A DNA stretch of 57,208 nucleotides from an uncultured Acetatifactor sp. (GCA_910586485.1 CAJUIA010000027.1:1-57208); one strand, 5' to 3'; positions 8,940 through 18,409 are shown, counted from the stretch's first letter. Made by a program: numbers and translations. The notes: generated from the letters alone by a model not told the origin.

Positions 8940-8972
8940 AAAAAACACTCCTGTGTTTGTCACAGAAGTGTC
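8940..8972 (-). terminator. Terminator after secG
   Basis: On the minus strand, ACACTTCTGTG and CACAGGAGTGT form a hairpin followed by TTTTTT. It starts 16 nt after the secG stop and separates secG from rnr, perhaps incompletely because no separate rnr promoter was found. Confidence 0.85.
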
Positions 8973-8987
8973 TCATACGACCTGCGC

Positions 8988-9227
8988 TTAAAATACATTT
9001 AAGTTCAGTATGACCGCAAGCAGCATAAATAATACGGCAAGAATCTTGGTAAACCGAACCAGCCGTCCCTCCATGGAACGCCCCTTATTCTTGCCCCAAT
9101 AGGTTTCTGCCGCTCCGCTGATTGAGCCCAGTCCTGCGGACTTGCCCTCCTGCATCAGCACCAACACCACCAATGACAAACAAACCAATATAAAAATAAC
9201 TGTCAAAATAATTCTTAACGGTCCCAT
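8988..9227 (-). CDS. secG: Preprotein translocase subunit SecG
   Basis: 79-residue SecG, the small two-helix subunit of the SecYEG channel. Helix 1 (IILTVIFILVCLSLVVLVLMQ) leads into the conserved cytoplasmic loop QEGKSAGLGSISGAAETYWGKNKGRS, and helix 2 is VRFTKILAVLFMLLAVILNL. The ATG at 9227 has AGGAGG 7 nt upstream; an upstream extension to 9272 overlaps the promoter and is discarded. secG next to rnr and smpB is a common Firmicutes arrangement. Confidence 0.96.
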   Translation of the reverse strand: MGPLRIILTVIFILVCLSLVVLVLMQEGKSAGLGSISGAAETYWGKNKGRSMEGRLVRFTKILAVLFMLLAVILNLNVF

Positions 9228-9271
9228 TTCAAACCTCCTGATGCCGGGCATTACATTGCCGAGCAGATTCA

Positions 9272-9300
9272 ATCATACCATACTGTACAACAAATGGCAA
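9272..9300 (-). promoter_or_regulatory. secG promoter
   Basis: On the minus strand, TTGCCA, 17 nt, then TATGAT, with a TGG extended -10 element. Confidence 0.7.
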
Positions 9301-9311
9301 GCATTATTTCT

Positions 9312-9665
9312 TTACTCTGCCAACGCTGTCAGAAAGGAAATCCCCAGAAACCCAAGTCCAACGATTACAAACGGCAAAAAATGGCCTCGCCGTCTGCTCC
9401 GCTTTTCCTTCTTTTTCATACTGTATTCATAGAGATCCTTGTACTTTCTTTGGACGCTGAGCGCCGAAAACCCGTAACTGATGGTATCAAAAGCTCCAGC
9501 ATCCGCAATCCACATCAGCAGTCCCAGCAGGATGGAAACACCTCCAGCAACACTGAACGCGTCCACATAGTAAATCTTCAGCTCAAATCCCCGCACAAAC
9601 AGCACCACCAGCGTAACTGCAATGTTCAGCACAAACGCCGCTGCATACCTTTTCCATGATCTCAT
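9312..9665 (-). CDS. DUF3899 membrane protein (left Opp operon)
   Basis: 117-residue protein with two N-terminal helices (about 8-28 and 38-58), a charged middle segment (KKKEKRSRRR) and a third C-terminal helix. The GAFDTISYGFSAL segment and overall layout match the DUF3899 family of small membrane proteins, whose function is unknown. It follows the OppF-type ATPase almost without a gap. A paralogue ends the right-hand operon (28541-28942), sharing the GAFD..(S/G)YG motif. This makes it a probable accessory of these transporters. The ATG at 9665 is preferred over an upstream TTG that overlaps the ATPase stop. Confidence 0.75.
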   Translation of the reverse strand: MRSWKRYAAAFVLNIAVTLVVLFVRGFELKIYYVDAFSVAGGVSILLGLLMWIADAGAFDTISYGFSALSVQRKYKDLYEYSMKKKEKRSRRRGHFLPFVIVGLGFLGISFLTALAE

Positions 9666-9667
9666 GC

Positions 9668-10951
9668 TCAAGCCTTCAATTCTTCCAAATATTTCTCATA
9701 TTCCGCATTGTTACAATACACAAAATGGTCTTCCCGCACTTCTCTAAGCTCAGGCAGATCCCCGTGTTCGTAATCATGCACCTCCGCCGGATTGTAGAGG
9801 ATACGCTGTCTTTTCTTCTCCGACTTTGGATTGGGCTTGGGAATAGCGGAAAGCAGCGCTCTTGTGTAAGGGTGCATGGGATGCGCAAAAAGCTCGGCGC
9901 TGGACGCCTTCTCAACAACCTTACCGAAATACATCACCACAATCGTATCGCAAAAATACTTGACCACGGAAAGATCGTGGGCAATAAAAATAATGGAAAG
10001 ATTTAATTCCTCCTGCAATTCATTTAACAGGTTAATTACCTGAGCACGGATAGAAACATCCAGCGCCGATATGGGCTCATCGCAAATCAAGAGCTTGGGA
10101 TTCATAATCAATGCCCTTGCAATGCCGATTCTCTGCCGCTGGCCGCCGGAAAATTCATGGGGATAACGGGACGCATGCTCTTCCACAAGGCCCACGCGAT
10201 TCAGCATTTCGACCACCTTTTTATGGTTTTCCGCCTTATTGCGGAAGCCCTGAATCCGCAGACCCTCCTGAATAATGTCTTCCACCGTCATACGGGGGTC
10301 AAGAGAATCCACCGGATCCTGAAAAATCATCTGAATTTCATTGAGCAGCTTTCTGCTTACATGCTCATTATCATATTTGATCTGCTTTATCTTTTCTTCC
10401 TGAACTCTCCGGACATTTTCGATTCTTTTCCTGATCTCAGCCTTATTTTTCTCCGCATCGCTTTTCAGCTTCGCCTCTTTTGACTGACAGTCCGGACTGC
10501 TTTGATCCAAAGCGGCAAGATCCTTAGCCAGCTTTTCCTCTATTTCCTTAATCTCCTGATTCCCACGAATTTTAGTCCACTTAATCTCTTTTCTGTTCCA
10601 TCTCGTACCGCCGCTTATTCTCACACCCTTATAATACACGGAGCCGGAGGTAATATCGTAAAGGCGAATAATGCTCCGCCCAGTGGTTGTCTTTCCGCAG
10701 CCACTCTCTCCCACGATACCAAGGCATTCACCCTCCTTAATATCAAAAGAAACATTGGAGACCGCCTTTAATTTCTGACGATTGACACCCTTGCCGAAGA
10801 AAAAGAACTGCTTTAAGTGCCTGACGGAAAGAATGATTCCCTTCTCCCGCAGTTCAGGCTTCTGCTTCACCTTCGGATTGACATTATACAGATTGTTGAA
10901 TTCCCCGTCACTGATAGCGTCCGCTCCGTATTGGTTATTCTTCTCACTCAT
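9668..10951 (-). CDS. oppF: OppF-type peptide ABC transporter ATPase with coiled-coil insert (left operon)
   Basis: 427-residue ATPase energising oligopeptide uptake. Walker A is GESGCGKTT (about 82-90), the Q-loop IQMIFQDP, the signature FSGGQRQR, Walker B LLICDEP, and the switch His IFIAHD. The C-terminal OppF tail carries HPYTRALLSAIP. Between Walker A and the Q-loop sits a highly charged stretch of roughly 85 residues (about 120-205, EKNKAEIRKRIENVRRVQEE), absent from typical OppF (about 320 residues). The ATG at 10951 overlaps the OppD stop by 8 bp and has GAGGAGG upstream. Confidence 0.92.
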   Translation of the reverse strand: MSEKNNQYGADAISDGEFNNLYNVNPKVKQKPELREKGIILSVRHLKQFFFFGKGVNRQKLKAVSNVSFDIKEGECLGIVGESGCGKTTTGRSIIRLYDITSGSVYYKGVRISGGTRWNRKEIKWTKIRGNQEIKEIEEKLAKDLAALDQSSPDCQSKEAKLKSDAEKNKAEIRKRIENVRRVQEEKIKQIKYDNEHVSRKLLNEIQMIFQDPVDSLDPRMTVEDIIQEGLRIQGFRNKAENHKKVVEMLNRVGLVEEHASRYPHEFSGGQRQRIGIARALIMNPKLLICDEPISALDVSIRAQVINLLNELQEELNLSIIFIAHDLSVVKYFCDTIVVMYFGKVVEKASSAELFAHPMHPYTRALLSAIPKPNPKSEKKRQRILYNPAEVHDYEHGDLPELREVREDHFVYCNNAEYEKYLEELKA

Positions 10952-12437
10952 TTTTACCGTCCTCCTCAAGTGAAATGCGAATCCTCTCACTCACAATCTT
11001 AGGCATTTCAACCTTCGGCGCATGAGGATCCAAAAGCCATGTGGCCGCATAATGCGTATCACTGACCTTAAACATGGGCGGTTCTTCCCTGTAGTCAATA
11101 TTCATGGCATATCTGCTGCGGGCAGCAAACGCATCCCCTTTAGGCGGATAAATCATATTGGGCGGAGTTCCCGGAATAGCCTCCAGCTTCTCCTTGCTGT
11201 CCACATCCGGAATGCTGGATAAAAGAGCCCAGGTATAAGGATGCTTCGGATCATAAAAAATCTCTTCCGCCGTACCGTACTCCACAATCTTTCCGGCGTA
11301 CATCACCGCCACCCTGTCGGCCATGTTTGCCACCACGCCCAAATCATGAGTGATAAATATACAGGAAAGATTTCTTTCCGCCTTAATTCGATTAATCAGC
11401 TCCAAAATCTGCGCCTGAATGGTCACGTCAAGAGCCGTGGTCGGCTCGTCGCAGATCAAAATCTCCGGCGACGCCGTCAGGGCGATGGCAATTACGATAC
11501 GCTGTCTCATTCCCCCGGAAAACTCAAAGGGATACTGCTTAAAGCGCTTCTCCGGCTCCGGGATGCCTACCTCTCTCATGATGGCAATGGCACGCTTTTT
11601 TGCTTCTGCCTTCGTAAGCTTCAACTTATTGATATACTCCAGCTTCTCGTTTTCTATTTCTTCCTTCACTCTGGATTTATCTTCCCCGGATGAAGCGGCA
11701 AGCTTTTTCTGAAGCTCATCAAGGCGCGCTTTATGCTCTGCAGTCACCTTGTCCTTATAATCCTTTACCTGCTGCTTTGCCTTCTTCTCGGCAACCTCCA
11801 GAACTGCCTTCAGCTCTTTCGCCTTTTTCCCGTAAGTCGCTTTTGTTTTTTTCTCAAACTCTTCAAAAGCATGCTTTCTCGCCTTGACTGCCTCTTTATC
11901 CGCAGCTTTTTCCTGAGCGCTTGGATTCTCCTTTGCCCGGATCTCCAGGATAAAGGCCTCCAGCTTCTTTCTTTCATTGGTAATCTCAATATTCATCTTG
12001 GCGAGAGTATTCTTATAACGAATAAGATCGTCGCTGATCAGATCATTGTACATAAGCTTCAGCTTGTCTGAATTGATCAGCATGGCCTCCGTAATCTGCT
12101 TGCCGATGCGAACAATGGGATTCAAGGAAGACAGGGGATCCTGGAAGATCATGCCGATCTTGTGCCCCCTGATCTTATAAAACTCATCCTCCGAAATTTC
12201 CAGCAGGTTTTCTCCCCGGTACATGATATTTCCGCTTTCGATAATGGCATTGTTGGCAAGGATTCCCATAATCGCCTTGGAGGTAACGGATTTTCCCGAA
12301 CCGGATTCTCCCACGATACAGAGCGTTTCACCCCGGTTTAAATCAAAGGAAATATTGCGGACTGCTTTCAATAAACCGTTATCCGTTCTAAAATTGATCG
12401 CAAGATTATTAACCGATAAAACTTTCTCCTGTGCCAT
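10944..12437 (-). CDS. oppD: OppD-type peptide ABC transporter ATPase with coiled-coil insert (left operon)
   Basis: 497-residue ATPase partner of OppF. Walker A is GESGSGKS (about 37), Q-loop GMIFQDPLSSLNP, signature FSGGMRQR, Walker B LICDEPTTALD, switch His FITHDLG. The C-terminus has the substrate-binding-family OppD tail (PGTPPNMIYPPKGDAFAARS). Between Q-loop and signature, where the helical subdomain normally spans about 50 residues, is a Lys/Glu-rich coiled coil of about 180 residues. Ordinary OppD is about 330 residues. The ATG at 12437 follows the OppC stop by one base and has AAGGAAG upstream; a GTG three codons earlier is less likely. Confidence 0.93.
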   Translation of the reverse strand: MAQEKVLSVNNLAINFRTDNGLLKAVRNISFDLNRGETLCIVGESGSGKSVTSKAIMGILANNAIIESGNIMYRGENLLEISEDEFYKIRGHKIGMIFQDPLSSLNPIVRIGKQITEAMLINSDKLKLMYNDLISDDLIRYKNTLAKMNIEITNERKKLEAFILEIRAKENPSAQEKAADKEAVKARKHAFEEFEKKTKATYGKKAKELKAVLEVAEKKAKQQVKDYKDKVTAEHKARLDELQKKLAASSGEDKSRVKEEIENEKLEYINKLKLTKAEAKKRAIAIMREVGIPEPEKRFKQYPFEFSGGMRQRIVIAIALTASPEILICDEPTTALDVTIQAQILELINRIKAERNLSCIFITHDLGVVANMADRVAVMYAGKIVEYGTAEEIFYDPKHPYTWALLSSIPDVDSKEKLEAIPGTPPNMIYPPKGDAFAARSRYAMNIDYREEPPMFKVSDTHYAATWLLDPHAPKVEMPKIVSERIRISLEEDGKNE

Positions 12438-12438
12438 T

Positions 12439-14325
12439 TTACTCACTTCCTTTCAGAACCGGATTCAGCGCATCCCGCAATCCATTTCCGAACAGATTGA
12501 AGGAGATCATCATCAACGCCATAACCACTGCCGGGAAAATAACCAGATTCGGGTAAACTCCCAGATAGGGCTGATTATTGGACATCATGACACCAAAGGA
12601 CTGCCTTCCCTGAAGTCCCAGATTTAGGTAAGCCAGCGTAGCCTCCGAGAAGATGCCGCTTGGAATCATCAAAACACTGGAGGTAACGATAGTTCCCAGA
12701 GAATTAGGCAAAATATGCTTAAATATCAATCTCACATCCGAAGAGCCCAAAGTCCTAGATGCCAGCACGTACTCTCTTCCTTTAAAACGATAAAACTGTG
12801 TACGGGTCCTGGATGCCGTTCCGATCCATCCGGTCAGGCAGAGAGCTAAAACAAACGTAAAAAAGTTATTACCCAGATGCAGGATACATATGGTCATAAC
12901 CACAATCCAAGGCACGCCTCCTAGGATCTCGCAGAACCGCTCCATCCATATGTCCACATTTCCGCCGAAATACCCTGAAATGGAACCCCAGATCAAGCCA
13001 AAGGAAAAACAGAAAATCGCCGTGCATAGGCCCAGTATCAATGAAGTCCTAAGTCCGGCAAAGGACCGCTTAAACAGGTCAAAGCCCGATGTGTCCGTAC
13101 CAAACAAAAATTTGGGCATCTTATCATAGCCCAGCTTCCGGTATCCCCAGCCCCTGCCGCTGATATTGGACAGCTTCTTGGTAATCCCCATCACCTGCTG
13201 GTCAACCACCGTATCGACAGGACAGTCATCGGTAAGCTTCACAAAGGATTCCGGTCCTACCTTGTAATCATAGCTGCAGTACCCCGCCTCAATCCAGCTG
13301 TTTAACTCTGAAGCAGGATAAACCACCACGTCTGCGTCGCCATATACCAGGGCATAGGTATCCAGCGTATAATCGCAGTAATAAATCAACGAATCATGAA
13401 TACCCTTACGTCCTGTACAGGACCAGTAGGAAAGCGAACCGATATCGCTGACATTGATAAATTCCGTTGCATCCATAATGGAAATTTCCGCGAGTTCCTC
13501 TGCATTTGCCACTGCCCCGTCCGCGCTGATCACAGCGCTTTCAATTAAAATATACTGAAATCCTGCGGCAGATGACTTTACCTCAAACACAACCTGCGCC
13601 CGCAGGGAATCATGTCCCGCAGTCTTCAGCACTTCACCTATATCCACGGATAACGGGTTGTAATCTCTTGAAAAATCCCGAAGAAGAATCTTCTCTTCCC
13701 CTGCCATTAAATATATCGCATATTCTCCCAGACTTGAATCACTGACGCCGTCTTCATTACCGAAGGTTACATCCAGCCTGTAATTCCCGTTGACATTAAA
13801 ATCTGCCGCCTTGGAAAACATCAAGGCGTTTTTATTATCCAAAGCTGCATCCGTAGCCAGCACCACCATGCCGCCCTGACCAAAAGAGCTTGCGGTATCA
13901 ATTCTGGTTGGCTCACTGTCCACGGTAATCTTCACCAACGCTGCCTTGATCGCCTCCACCGTGTATTTTTCACCTAAGGCAGGCACCTCGTTCTCTCTGT
14001 CATATACAACTCTTCTATATTTACGCGTTCCATCCCAAAATCCGGTTCCAGCCTCGAAAAGCTTGGGTGCTAAAAACGCTTCTTTAGTACTCACCGAGGT
14101 AATATTTTTGGTAGAAATCACAGGTACCAGTATCGTCAGCAAAATCAATATGCCAAGAATAGCACTGCCGGCCACCGACGCTTTGTTTTTCCGAAAGCGC
14201 TTGAGCGCGTCCTTGAAAAATGTGGTTGGCTTTGTATCGAGCTTTTTATCTGTGACTCGCTTATCCTTCTGAATCAGCACAAAGTCATCTTCTCTGAATA
14301 CTCTTGTCTCCTTTGCTTCAGCCAT
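12439..14325 (-). CDS. oppC: OppC-type permease with very large extracytoplasmic insert (left operon)
   Basis: 628-residue inner subunit of the peptide ABC transporter. After a cytoplasmic tail and TM1 (about 46-66) comes an extracytoplasmic domain of about 350 residues. It is beta-rich, with a segment (about 160-280) that looks like a jelly-roll. The usual OppC membrane domain follows, with the EAA-type loop around SRTLGSSDVRLIFKHILPNSLG. Standard OppC is about 300 residues, so the insert doubles the protein. It might contact the binding protein or the peptide. The start overlaps the oppB stop by one base (TAATG). Confidence 0.9.
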   Translation of the reverse strand: MAEAKETRVFREDDFVLIQKDKRVTDKKLDTKPTTFFKDALKRFRKNKASVAGSAILGILILLTILVPVISTKNITSVSTKEAFLAPKLFEAGTGFWDGTRKYRRVVYDRENEVPALGEKYTVEAIKAALVKITVDSEPTRIDTASSFGQGGMVVLATDAALDNKNALMFSKAADFNVNGNYRLDVTFGNEDGVSDSSLGEYAIYLMAGEEKILLRDFSRDYNPLSVDIGEVLKTAGHDSLRAQVVFEVKSSAAGFQYILIESAVISADGAVANAEELAEISIMDATEFINVSDIGSLSYWSCTGRKGIHDSLIYYCDYTLDTYALVYGDADVVVYPASELNSWIEAGYCSYDYKVGPESFVKLTDDCPVDTVVDQQVMGITKKLSNISGRGWGYRKLGYDKMPKFLFGTDTSGFDLFKRSFAGLRTSLILGLCTAIFCFSFGLIWGSISGYFGGNVDIWMERFCEILGGVPWIVVMTICILHLGNNFFTFVLALCLTGWIGTASRTRTQFYRFKGREYVLASRTLGSSDVRLIFKHILPNSLGTIVTSSVLMIPSGIFSEATLAYLNLGLQGRQSFGVMMSNNQPYLGVYPNLVIFPAVVMALMMISFNLFGNGLRDALNPVLKGSE

Positions 14326-15362
14326 TATTTCTTCGCCCCCATTCTGATTCTCGGATCAATAAAGCCATAGGACAAATCCAGCAGAATACCTGCCAGAAGA
14401 CCCAGGGTGGTGAAAATCGCCATATCTACAAATAAAATATCGTAATCCTTGTAATTTAACGCCAGAACAAACAATTTTCCAATACCGGGGATACTGTATA
14501 ACTGCTCCAATATCATGGAACCTCCCAGAATACTTAAAAACTCCGCTAAAATAGAAGGAAAAATTGGCACCATGGCATTCTTCATAGCGTGACGTATAAT
14601 AGCCTGTCTCCTGGTAAGCCCCTTTGTGCGGGCCAGCAACAGATAGTCGCTCTCCATAACCTCACATAGCTCAGCTCTGGTAAAACGGCAATAACCACAA
14701 ATAGAGCCGAAGGAAAGGCAAAATACAGGAATGATATATCCCTGGATTTTTACTGCCGTTGAAGCCGAAGCCGTGGGCCAGGCACTGGGCAGCCAGCCTA
14801 AATTATAGCAGAACATTCGCACAATAAAAGAAATCAGCACAAAACTTGGTATGGATATAAAAATCATGACCAGTGTAGAGATAGTATGGTCCGTCATTGT
14901 ATTCTTTTTTAAAGCTGCCCATATACCCAGCAAAATGCCGATGGGCACGGAAAATATCACCGAAATAATATTGAGCCGGATAGAATATCCAATCCGGGAG
15001 CCAATAATAACCGCTGCGGAAACATTGGGCTGGAAAGTCTTGCTGTAGCCCCAGTCCCATTTTGTAACAATATTTTTAAGCCAATGGACATATTGCGTCA
15101 TAATCGGCACCTGATAATAATACTTTGAGCGGCCGTGATCCTTAGGCGTCTTATACAGACACTCTCCGTATTCCTGCGTTTCATATTCAAGCCGATAAAC
15201 ATAGCCCAGATTATACTGATTGTCAAAATAAGCCATCTGCTGGGCGTCCCCTCCGATCGGCCGTTCAAACGGAAGGAGCTTTACTAAAATAAAGGTCAAT
15301 GAAAGTATGATGAAGGCCGTCATAAACGCCAGGCCTATCCTTTTAACTACATATCTTGCCAT
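14325..15362 (-). CDS. oppB: OppB-type permease (left operon)
   Basis: 345-residue permease subunit. TM1 follows MARYVVKRIG, then a roughly 80-residue external segment, and about five more helices. The EAA loop is ARTKGLTRRQAIIRHAMKNA and the C-terminal motif is GFIDPRIRMGAKK, typical of OppB/DppB. The ATG at 15362 has AAGGGGA upstream. It is separated from the binding-protein gene by a stem-loop that probably lowers its expression relative to the lipoprotein. Confidence 0.94.
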   Translation of the reverse strand: MARYVVKRIGLAFMTAFIILSLTFILVKLLPFERPIGGDAQQMAYFDNQYNLGYVYRLEYETQEYGECLYKTPKDHGRSKYYYQVPIMTQYVHWLKNIVTKWDWGYSKTFQPNVSAAVIIGSRIGYSIRLNIISVIFSVPIGILLGIWAALKKNTMTDHTISTLVMIFISIPSFVLISFIVRMFCYNLGWLPSAWPTASASTAVKIQGYIIPVFCLSFGSICGYCRFTRAELCEVMESDYLLLARTKGLTRRQAIIRHAMKNAMVPIFPSILAEFLSILGGSMILEQLYSIPGIGKLFVLALNYKDYDILFVDMAIFTTLGLLAGILLDLSYGFIDPRIRMGAKK

Positions 15363-15390
15363 GGTCTTCCCCTTGCATCCCTGTATACTT

Positions 15391-15426
15391 AAAAGGTAAT
15401 GCGGCCGGTATTCCAACCGCATTACC
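15391..15426 (-). terminator. Partial terminator between oppA-like and oppB
   Basis: On the minus strand, GGTAATGCGG pairs with CCGCATTACC and is followed by TTTT. Such a hairpin between a binding protein and its permeases usually allows partial read-through, giving excess binding protein. Confidence 0.8.
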
Positions 15427-15450
15427 CTCAGCTTCTTATCGGTCCCGCAG

Positions 15451-18273
15451 CTATTCTACTTCAAAGGCATCGTCAACACTGAAGAGACTGCCTGTAGTAG
15501 TTCTGCCGTTCAGATCATAATCATAATAGAAATCAAATCCTGTGATTCCCTGAGGATTTTCGGAAGTACCGCTGCCGGTAGCGTAATCAGCTGCCAGCTC
15601 CGCAGGTACGGTAAAGACGATACGGTAAACGCCATTGCCCTTATCCTCTACCTCAAATTCCACCACTGCTTCATCATACTCATTGTCGCCATTGCGGTAA
15701 CGTTCATAGTTGCAGCACACAACGCCTGCAACGGTTAATGTGGTCAGATCCGGAAGGGTCGTCTTGATTTCAGCCGCGCCGGTATAGCTCCCGTCATCAT
15801 TTTTCTTAATGGGCTCATATGCGTCATTGTTAAAGGTAACCGCGTCTGCACTGATGCCATCTGTCACAATCGCCTGGTTGTTAGCCGCCAGATAGAACGC
15901 ATCATATGCAAAACGCTCTCCGTTGTATACAATCGGATAGCTGTCCGCATCATTGGTATCTGCGCCCCAGCTTAAGGTAAAGGAATTGGAAATCTTCTGA
16001 TTCGTGGACAAAATGTTCATAAAGTCCAAAGGATTCAGAGAATTTCCGCTGATGGAACCGAAACCAAGATCAAACTGTCCTACCAGCATCTTATTGTAAT
16101 ACACATCACTCCAGGCATTACCTACCCAGAATTTAGCATCCAGTTTATACTTTCCGCCGGAAACGCTGGGATCATTAAACGCGGACTCCAGAAGAGTCTT
16201 AATTTCATTATGATACCCTTCCTCGTTCTGAGGATACATCCAGGCAATTTCAAGCGTAATCACCGTAGGATTCTCTGCAGTGCCGGGTGTGTATACGCCA
16301 TCTGCTTCCAGCTCCGTAAGAGCCACCCTGAAGTACTCTCTGGCAAGCTCCAGAGAATAGCCGTAACCGTCGGTTTCTTCGAGCAGCGGAGCAATAACCC
16401 GCTTATGCGCTTCTGTATCAATATAGGACGAACCCACACCTCCTTCGGGCTCCCACAAATAATTGGAAGACAGGTAACTCACCGAAGCAATACTCCCTCT
16501 CTTTTCCGCAAAAGTCTTACGGTCAATGGAATATGACAGGGCCTGTCTGAAATGGCTGTTGTTAAGAGCAGGCTCTACCTCCCAATACTCAGCCTTGGGC
16601 GTCTGAGCCACGGTACCGTTCTCACCGAACATCTGCTCCCATTCTTCCTGATTCAGCGCGTTCATATTCAGCTTAAAGCATGAAGTACCTAAAGCCTGCC
16701 TTACGCGGGGATCATTACGATACTCATCCATTCTGGTCTGAGGAATGCCTGACGCATCTGTATGCCCTGCCAGAAATTCATTAAAGCCCGCCTCTCTGTC
16801 CTCTGACATTGCGGGGAAAATCCTGATATGGACACCTTCAATACTGTATTTAGTATCCGCGAAAACATAGTTAGGATTCTTCTTAAAAACAATTTCCTGA
16901 TCCTGATTGTATGCTTCCAGATACCAGGGTCCCAGAGAAAGGGAATTATCTATTGGCGTCTCTGTAGCATCCGAATTAAAGCTCAGATAATTCTGCACCG
17001 TCACCAGATCGAGGAAATCCTGAGGAACCGGCATATAAAGGCCGCCGTTGATATAATACATGGCATAAAAAGGAGCCATTTCCTGCACATACTCTATTTC
17101 CAGATAGCTCTTGCCGTCCTCCACATAAGTCTTAATTCCAACCTTGTCCCAGAGATCCTGGCTAAAGCCGTTTGCCGTACCGTTATAAAATTCTTTTACG
17201 CCCACGATTGCACCGGTGGTATTACCTGCCATCTCAGCGCCGCGGTAGTACTGATTGCTCTGGGTCAGCAGCAGCTTGAAGGCCGTCTCATAATCCTCCA
17301 GCTCTACCTCTCTGTTGTTGAAGGCCGCACGAGATTCCATCTGGGAACCAGTAGTATACTTTAAGCCCTCTGCTCCGGTACGCACCTGAAATCTCCACTT
17401 GGTAGCCGTGCCGTTACCGTCGTCATCATTCAGAGCCACGGGCATCTCCATGGCAAGCTCAGGAGTCCAGACATATCCGTCCTTCGTCTCATTCATGAAG
17501 GTATTGAAATAAGTGCCGGCGATATAATCATAAAAATCACCAACTTCACTGCCCTTGTCGTTCAAATAATTCAATGTGCCCGGATCAGACGAATTCAGAG
17601 TGTGATAATATCTCTTCCAATCGGGATTGCTCTCATACTCCAGATCCGCCGTGATCGAGCCTTCTGCCAGCGTACCAAAGCCGTAACCAACAATATAGTT
17701 TTCCGTTCCGGTGGTAACGCGCTCGTGGAACAGCTGAAGCGCGCCCTCTTCCAACAGGGTAAGACCAGTAATTCCGTTTCTGACACCATAGGTCTCCAGA
17801 ATCGCCAGCATATTCGCTCGCTCTTCATTGCTCTGATCCGCATAGGAAACCAATCCGTCTGCCTTGGGAATACATGCAAGAACCGCATTATATGCGTCCT
17901 TGTAAGCCGCTCTGACATCGGAAACAGTACCTGCATTCGCGATCGCCTCCGCTCCAGCCGTCTTTGCCGCCTCCACTGCGGTCTTCTGGTCTGCAGTCAG
18001 CTGATCCTGAATGTCAATCACCATCTGCTCCAGGTCGTGCGTGATGTAAGCCTTGTAATCGTCCGCCTCCATGTAAGCTCCGTCCCAGTTGGCATTCACA
18101 TCTACATCCGGGGTAGCCTCAGGAGCCGATCCGCTGTCCGGCGTGGACTCGGTACCCGGTGTTGATTCACTGTTCTGACCGGAATCAGACGCATCCGTGT
18201 TGCCGTCGCCGCAGGCTGTCATGCCAAAAACCATGGCTGAAGCCAGCAGTAAGCTCAATACTTTCTTTTTCAT
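15451..18273 (-). CDS. oppA: Peptide-binding lipoprotein (left operon)
   Basis: 940-residue family-5 type solute-binding lipoprotein. The signal peptide ends in lipobox MTAC, giving Cys at about 21, followed by a Ser/Thr/Pro-rich linker to about 60. Family-5 traits include SLGPWYLEAYNQDQEIVFKKNP and LSYSIDRKTFAEKRGS. It is much longer than standard OppA (about 550 residues). The ATG at 18273 has GAGAGGAG upstream. Its first four codons and entire 5' leader lie inside the left inverted-repeat arm. In the present orientation it has a consensus promoter (18419-18447). Confidence 0.9.
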   Translation of the reverse strand: MKKKVLSLLLASAMVFGMTACGDGNTDASDSGQNSESTPGTESTPDSGSAPEATPDVDVNANWDGAYMEADDYKAYITHDLEQMVIDIQDQLTADQKTAVEAAKTAGAEAIANAGTVSDVRAAYKDAYNAVLACIPKADGLVSYADQSNEERANMLAILETYGVRNGITGLTLLEEGALQLFHERVTTGTENYIVGYGFGTLAEGSITADLEYESNPDWKRYYHTLNSSDPGTLNYLNDKGSEVGDFYDYIAGTYFNTFMNETKDGYVWTPELAMEMPVALNDDDGNGTATKWRFQVRTGAEGLKYTTGSQMESRAAFNNREVELEDYETAFKLLLTQSNQYYRGAEMAGNTTGAIVGVKEFYNGTANGFSQDLWDKVGIKTYVEDGKSYLEIEYVQEMAPFYAMYYINGGLYMPVPQDFLDLVTVQNYLSFNSDATETPIDNSLSLGPWYLEAYNQDQEIVFKKNPNYVFADTKYSIEGVHIRIFPAMSEDREAGFNEFLAGHTDASGIPQTRMDEYRNDPRVRQALGTSCFKLNMNALNQEEWEQMFGENGTVAQTPKAEYWEVEPALNNSHFRQALSYSIDRKTFAEKRGSIASVSYLSSNYLWEPEGGVGSSYIDTEAHKRVIAPLLEETDGYGYSLELAREYFRVALTELEADGVYTPGTAENPTVITLEIAWMYPQNEEGYHNEIKTLLESAFNDPSVSGGKYKLDAKFWVGNAWSDVYYNKMLVGQFDLGFGSISGNSLNPLDFMNILSTNQKISNSFTLSWGADTNDADSYPIVYNGERFAYDAFYLAANNQAIVTDGISADAVTFNNDAYEPIKKNDDGSYTGAAEIKTTLPDLTTLTVAGVVCCNYERYRNGDNEYDEAVVEFEVEDKGNGVYRIVFTVPAELAADYATGSGTSENPQGITGFDFYYDYDLNGRTTTGSLFSVDDAFEVE

Positions 18274-18341
18274 AATCTCTCTCCTCTCGATAGATTTGCC
18301 ATACACTTTGACGCTTTATTGTTTTAAACTTCCAGATATAA

Positions 18342-18372
18342 CAAAAAAGGGTTGAAATATCTTCACTCCCTT
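18342..18372 (-). terminator. Predicted attenuator in the left oppA leader
   Basis: On the minus strand, AAGGG and CCCTT pair, with an inner TGAA/TTCA helix, then a T-run. An alternative helix TTCAC/GTGAA overlaps it and would exclude it. It lies between promoter and start codon, so it would act as a leader terminator. The identical element is at 19888-19917. Confidence 0.6.
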
Positions 18373-18388
18373 GTGAATACCTGTATAC

Positions 18389-18409
18389 AATTTACGTCAT
18401 ATGTAATTT
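18389..18409. other. Candidate recombination core site, left arm
   Basis: AATTTAC and GTAATTT are near-perfect inverted half-sites around a 7-nt spacer (GTCATAT), the geometry expected of a tyrosine recombinase crossover core. It lies just downstream of the -10 box. The right-arm counterpart is near 19852-19871 with one base missing. This is inference from layout only. Confidence 0.35.
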
